Assembly (NCBI RefSeq): GCF_030297015.1 | Contig: NZ_AP028056.1 | Location: forward strand, 1,746,939-1,810,938 | Source: Brooklawnia propionicigenes | GTDB lineage: Bacteria > Actinomycetota > Actinomycetes > Propionibacteriales > Propionibacteriaceae | DNA: 64,000 nt | Direction: 5' to 3' | Shown here: piece by piece, positions 59,077 to 64,000 of the stretch | Position numbering within the stretch: position 1 is the stretch's first letter | How the letters are laid out: each line of letters begins with the position of its first letter | Translations under genes and position numbers: made by a program | The notes under the pieces: model-generated | What the model was told of the DNA's origin: nothing | Databases searched by the model: none | Seen by the model: only the letters and a program-made list of their open reading frames with translations

Positions 59077-59281
59077 TCGGCCAAGCCGCCGCCGGGTCAG
59101 CCGTTTCCCAGCACGCAGTGGCTCTGGTGAAGGTCAGCCGAGAGCGTCCGTGTCATGGCAGCCCCGAGCCGCCGATCGCGCCGTCGGAACCGGTGCCGAC
59201 AGCGGGCGTGGTCACGGCGCGAGACCCTGCCCGCCGGTCCGGCGAAGAGCAGCGGTGGCGATGGCAGATGATGGGATCGCG

Positions 59282-59287
59282 TACAAT
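59282..59287 (+). promoter_or_regulatory. Probable -10 box before the GntR gene
   Basis: TACAAT lies 34 bp before the ATG 59322, with GGAGGAG between, so this would be a conventional leadered transcript. Confidence 0.4.
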
Positions 59288-59321
59288 TCATTTCGGCCTC
59301 TGGACGGTAGGAGGAGCGGGT

Positions 59322-60041
59322 ATGGCCATCGAGGATGATGCGCTTCCCGGGGTGATGTTCATGGAACACCCGCTGGGACTGGCCGGCCAGGTCTACGACA
59401 GCCTGGTCGATCTGGTACTCAGCGGCCAGGTGAAGCCGCTGCAGCCGCTGCGCATTCACTCGCTGGCCGAGAGCCTGGGAGTATCCGCCACCCCGGTTCG
59501 AGAGGCGCTGGTGCGCGCCAGCGCCAGTGGGCTGGTGGTGCGCGAGAACAACAAGGGCTTCCGGGTTTCCCCGCGCCCGGGCATCACCCAGTTGGACGAC
59601 CTGTTCGAGGCACGGCTCACCATCGAGACGAAGACCGCCTGGCTGGCCGCCTCGAACGTGGACGACCTCCTGATGAGCAAGCTGGAGGCCACCTGGAACT
59701 GTCAGCGCGAGCGGAGCACGGATCCCGACTTCGAAGGCTTCCGGGCATTCCTGGATGCCGATCACGATTTCCACGCTCACATCGCCCGGGCATCCGGCAA
59801 CTATTATCTGGCGTCGGCCCTGGAGGCCATGGGTAGCCACGTGCAGCGGTTCCGGTCCTTCGACCAGGCGGTCGTCACCGATCATGAGCTGACCCTCGTC
59901 GAGCACCGCGCCATCATCCAGGCGCTGGGCAACCGCAATCCCGACGCGGCACAAGCAGCGATGGCGCTGCACCTGTCGAATCTGCGCACGCGCATCCGGC
60001 AGGAACGGCAGGCCGACGGCTCGCAGCCCCAGGCTGGGTAG
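59322..60041 (+). CDS. GntR-family (FCD) transcriptional regulator
   Basis: A 239-residue regulator. The N-terminal winged HTH has QVYDSLVDLVLSGQVKPLQP, RIHSLAESLGVSATPVREAL and ASGLVVRENNKGFRVSPRP. The C-terminal FCD domain (about 90-230) shows DLFEARLTIETKTAWLAA, DADHDFHAHIARASGNYYL and HELTLVEHRAIIQALGNRN, including metal-ligand Asp/His typical of FadR-like sensors of organic acids. GGAGGAG precedes the ATG. Its ligand and targets are unknown. Confidence 0.9.
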   Translation: MAIEDDALPGVMFMEHPLGLAGQVYDSLVDLVLSGQVKPLQPLRIHSLAESLGVSATPVREALVRASASGLVVRENNKGFRVSPRPGITQLDDLFEARLTIETKTAWLAASNVDDLLMSKLEATWNCQRERSTDPDFEGFRAFLDADHDFHAHIARASGNYYLASALEAMGSHVQRFRSFDQAVVTDHELTLVEHRAIIQALGNRNPDAAQAAMALHLSNLRTRIRQERQADGSQPQAG

Positions 60042-60043
60042 GG

Positions 60044-61111
60044 TTATCCGCGGGGGTCGCGGACAACCCGACCCAAGTCCGGCCGCTGGCCCAGCAGCCG
60101 GTGCCGCACCCAGAACGGTTGGACGATCAGGCCCCGCCGCGCCAGCTCGACCAGCAGCCATCCGCCCAGCGCGGTGAGCACGACGATGGTCACTGCGGAC
60201 GCCTCGATCCCGAACTGCCCGCCGCTCAGCCATGCCGGCCCAGTCAGCGACGACTGGACGAAGCCGTTGCCCTGCGCAGACGAGCCCGAGACCACGATGC
60301 CCAGCACCGGCCCCTGCACTACGTTCCAGGCGAAATGCAGCCCCATGACCGTCCACAGGCTGCGGGTGAACGCGTACAGCGCCGCGAACAGCACCCCGGC
60401 CTCCAGCGCGATCCCGATCGCCCCGAACCAGGTCGCCTCCGGATTGCCCAGATGGGCCGCACCGAAGACCAGCGCGCTGACGGCTATCGCGATCCAGCTG
60501 CCCAAGGTGCCCTCGACGAGCCTGAACAAGATGCCGCGGAAGGCGATCTCCTCGGTGATCGCCGCCGAGAATCCGAGACTGAGCAGTGCCGCCCACGGTG
60601 AGTAGCCGGCATTGAAACCCTCGATCCGGAACACTCCCAGCACACCGAGCAGCGTGGCGCAGCCGAGCATCAGCACCACGCCGAGCCCCAACCCGCAGAG
60701 CAGACCCCGCCCTGCCCGGGAAGCAGCCAGTTCGAACAGCGGGCGCCGCTGCTCGACGAAGCGTCCGACCAGCCAGTACGCCAGCACCACGCCGACGATC
60801 GCCGTCACCTGCACCAGGCCGGCGAAGCGGTCCAGGATGGCGTCGGTGGACATCCCCAGCGAGTTCAGGACGACCGTGGCGCCGAAGCCCACCACGATTG
60901 CGCCCACGACCAGGATCGCGGCGAAGGCCAGCAGCCGGACCAAACCGTTGTACCGCCAGCGCCGGATGGGCGGCACCGGGCGCAACGGCTGATCCGGTGG
61001 CAGCAGGTCGAGCGTCCGCAGTGGCCGGGGCTCGCCGAAGATCCGGTCGAGCAGGGCGGCCGGGCGTCCGCCCGACGACGGCGCCGGTACCTGCTGCGCG
61101 TCACGGTTCAT
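60044..61111 (-). CDS. CPBP-family intramembrane metalloprotease
   Basis: A 355-residue membrane protein, start MNRDAQQVPAPSSGG. There are about eight helices after an 80-residue cytoplasmic N-terminus. The conserved motifs are AAITEEIAFRGILFRLVEG (EExxxR), LVFGAAHLGNPEATW and VMGLHFAWNVVQG (HxxxN), the catalytic set of the CAAX/bacteriocin-processing (Abi) family. The substrate is unknown. It is divergent from dnaK; the HAIR boxes in the shared region (61215-61262) could influence it too. Confidence 0.88.
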   Translation of the reverse strand: MNRDAQQVPAPSSGGRPAALLDRIFGEPRPLRTLDLLPPDQPLRPVPPIRRWRYNGLVRLLAFAAILVVGAIVVGFGATVVLNSLGMSTDAILDRFAGLVQVTAIVGVVLAYWLVGRFVEQRRPLFELAASRAGRGLLCGLGLGVVLMLGCATLLGVLGVFRIEGFNAGYSPWAALLSLGFSAAITEEIAFRGILFRLVEGTLGSWIAIAVSALVFGAAHLGNPEATWFGAIGIALEAGVLFAALYAFTRSLWTVMGLHFAWNVVQGPVLGIVVSGSSAQGNGFVQSSLTGPAWLSGGQFGIEASAVTIVVLTALGGWLLVELARRGLIVQPFWVRHRLLGQRPDLGRVVRDPRG

Positions 61112-61214
61112 GGACAAACCCCTATCACGCCCGCCTTTGCCCCTGATGAACTCGTCCAGCGGCGTTTTCTTGACGAACCCCTGCGATCCCTGGAATAACC
61201 CCAGCATCTCCATA

Positions 61215-61262
61215 GTTGAGTCAGGTGGACTCAAGGTCAAAGTTGAGTGCGTTAGACTCATG
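61215..61262. promoter_or_regulatory. Two HAIR boxes (HspR operators) upstream of dnaK
   Basis: TTGAGT-N7-ACTCAA at 61216-61234 and TTGAGT-N7-ACTCA at 61243-61260 match the HspR-associated inverted repeat (CTTGAGT-N7-ACTCAAG). HspR represses dnaK operons in actinobacteria; here both boxes lie between the divergent CPBP gene and dnaK. Confidence 0.85.
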
Positions 61263-61305
61263 GTCATGACGCGGCTCGCTCGGACGTGAGCCACAAGAAG
61301 CTTAA

Positions 61306-63210
<1,905 letters not shown>

Positions 63211-63216
63211 TCATTC

Positions 63217-63795
63217 ATGAGTGAACCCGTGGACCAGGCAGCCAAGCCCGACGAGCTTCTTGACGAGGCCGGCGAGCAGGCTGGCCTGACCTCGGATGAC
63301 GCTGGCCAGGCGGCTCCGGCTGATGCCGGGGCCGCCTCCGGCGCCGCCCCCGGCAGTGACGAGCAGATCGCTCAGCTGAAGGCCCTGGCTGCCGAGCGCA
63401 CCGAGGACCTGCAGCGTGTCCATGCCGAGTACGTCAACTACAAGAGGCGCGTCGACCGTGATCGCGCACTGGCCCGTCAAGGTGGTATCGAAGCGCTGCT
63501 GCGCGACCTACTGCCGGTCTTCGATTCGATCACCGCGGCCGAGAAGCAAGGCGAGCTGACCGGAGGCTTCAAGCTGACTGCGGACGAACTGTCCAAGGTC
63601 ACCAAGGTGTATGGACTCGAGTCGTTCGGTGCTCCGGGCGATGAGTTCGACCCGCGGCTGCACGAAGCCCTGATGCAGGTGCCCGACCCGAACGTCACCG
63701 AGATGGTCGTGCGTGAGGTCATGCAGAACGGCTTCCGCATCAACGATCAGGTGGTTCGTCCGGCGCGCGTGGTCGTCTCGGTACCGGCCGAGTGA
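63217..63795 (+). CDS. grpE: Nucleotide exchange factor GrpE
   Basis: A 192-residue GrpE. The N-terminal 60 residues are Ala/Asp-rich and disordered. Then come the long coiled coil ([20 protein letters not shown]), [29 protein letters not shown] and the C-terminal beta domain ([39 protein letters not shown]). It starts 6 bp after the dnaK stop and releases ADP from DnaK. Confidence 0.96.
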   Translation: MSEPVDQAAKPDELLDEAGEQAGLTSDDAGQAAPADAGAASGAAPGSDEQIAQLKALAAERTEDLQRVHAEYVNYKRRVDRDRALARQGGIEALLRDLLPVFDSITAAEKQGELTGGFKLTADELSKVTKVYGLESFGAPGDEFDPRLHEALMQVPDPNVTEMVVREVMQNGFRINDQVVRPARVVVSVPAE

Positions 63796-63824
63796 CGTGA
63801 CCAGACTGGAAAGGAGGTAGGGCG

Positions 63825-64000
63825 ATGAGCCAAAAAGACTGGATGGAGAAGGATTACTACAAGATCCTCGGTGTCCCCAAGGACGCCAAGCCTGAACAGA
63901 TCAAGAAGGCGTTCCGTAAGATCGCCCGCGAGAACCATCCTGACCAGCACCCCGGCGACAAGAAGGCCGAGCAGCGCTTCAAGGAAGCCTCCGAGGCCCA
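63825..64000 (+). CDS. dnaJ: Chaperone DnaJ, 5' part (cut by window end)
   Basis: ATG 63825 follows AAAGGAGGTAG. Fifty-eight codons are visible: a J-domain with [20 protein letters not shown] and the HPD tripeptide in [20 protein letters not shown], which stimulates DnaK ATPase. This is the third gene of the dnaK operon. The Gly/Phe and zinc-finger parts lie beyond the window. Confidence 0.93.
   Translation, partial: MSQKDWMEKDYYKILGVPKDAKPEQIKKAFRKIARENHPDQHPGDKKAEQRFKEASEA

Overview
This window looks like the chromosome of a high-GC actinomycete. HspR-type HAIR boxes sit upstream of dnaK-grpE-dnaJ, polyphosphate glucokinase and an actinobacterial DUF3516-type helicase are present, many genes start with GTG, and several look leaderless. 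Propionibacteriaceae or a close relative is my best guess, at low confidence.

The right third, from about 45.7 kb, is ordinary core chromosome: tRNA-Leu(CAG), an AbiEi/DUF559 protein, a DExH helicase, a YeiH-type transporter, two paralogous secreted cell-wall proteins, pgi, a SanA/YdcF-like protein, argS, ppgK, a GntR regulator, a CPBP membrane protease and dnaK-grpE-dnaJ (dnaJ is cut by the window end).

Everything left of the tRNA-Leu is accessory DNA that has built up in layers. From 1 to 20 kb it is a stack of nested insertions. An ardC gene is split by a three-gene recombinase element (1229-5649), whose third gene is split by an IS3-type element (3287-4587). An IS1634-family element (about 6170-11620) is split by a second IS1634-family element (7638-11441) with a 58-bp target duplication, and that one is split by a group II intron (about 8273-10452) with a frameshifted maturase. 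An IS21-family element (15827-19778) has its istB split by a second, apparently identical copy of the IS3 element (16098-17398). Between these lies a lower-GC, four-gene, translationally coupled operon (12062-15688): a pyruvoyl-dependent arginine decarboxylase-like protein, a radical SAM/SPASM protein fused to a GNAT-like domain, a two-TM protein of unknown function and an SDR. This is the best candidate for an undescribed system.

From 20.1 to 23.6 kb there is a four-gene operon ending in a large sigma-70-like protein. From 23.9 to 28.3 kb there is scar tissue: a NiCoT fragment, an intact GH3 gene, a HAD gene with an in-frame stop and a truncated STAND regulator. From 28.4 to 34.7 kb there is a coherent sulfide/persulfide-type module: a two-component system, a Cys-rich small protein, a rhodanese lipoprotein, thioredoxin, a DUF2202 ferritin-like protein, a CstR-like repressor and a CoA-disulfide-reductase/rhodanese fusion. 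Three copies of an ATACCC-type operator tie it together. From 35.0 to 38.9 kb there is a DUF4118 protein, kdpE and a kdpD that has lost its Walker A end.

From 39171 to 45748 there is an island bounded by 25-bp direct repeats of the tRNA-Leu 3' end. It carries a HEPN/MNT pair, a class A serine hydrolase, peptide deformylase, two NifX-like proteins, a peroxiredoxin, a small HTH protein with a Cys-rich tail between two matching palindromes, and a DEDDh exonuclease.

All calls come from reading the sequence by eye. No database search was run, and family names rest on motif recognition.
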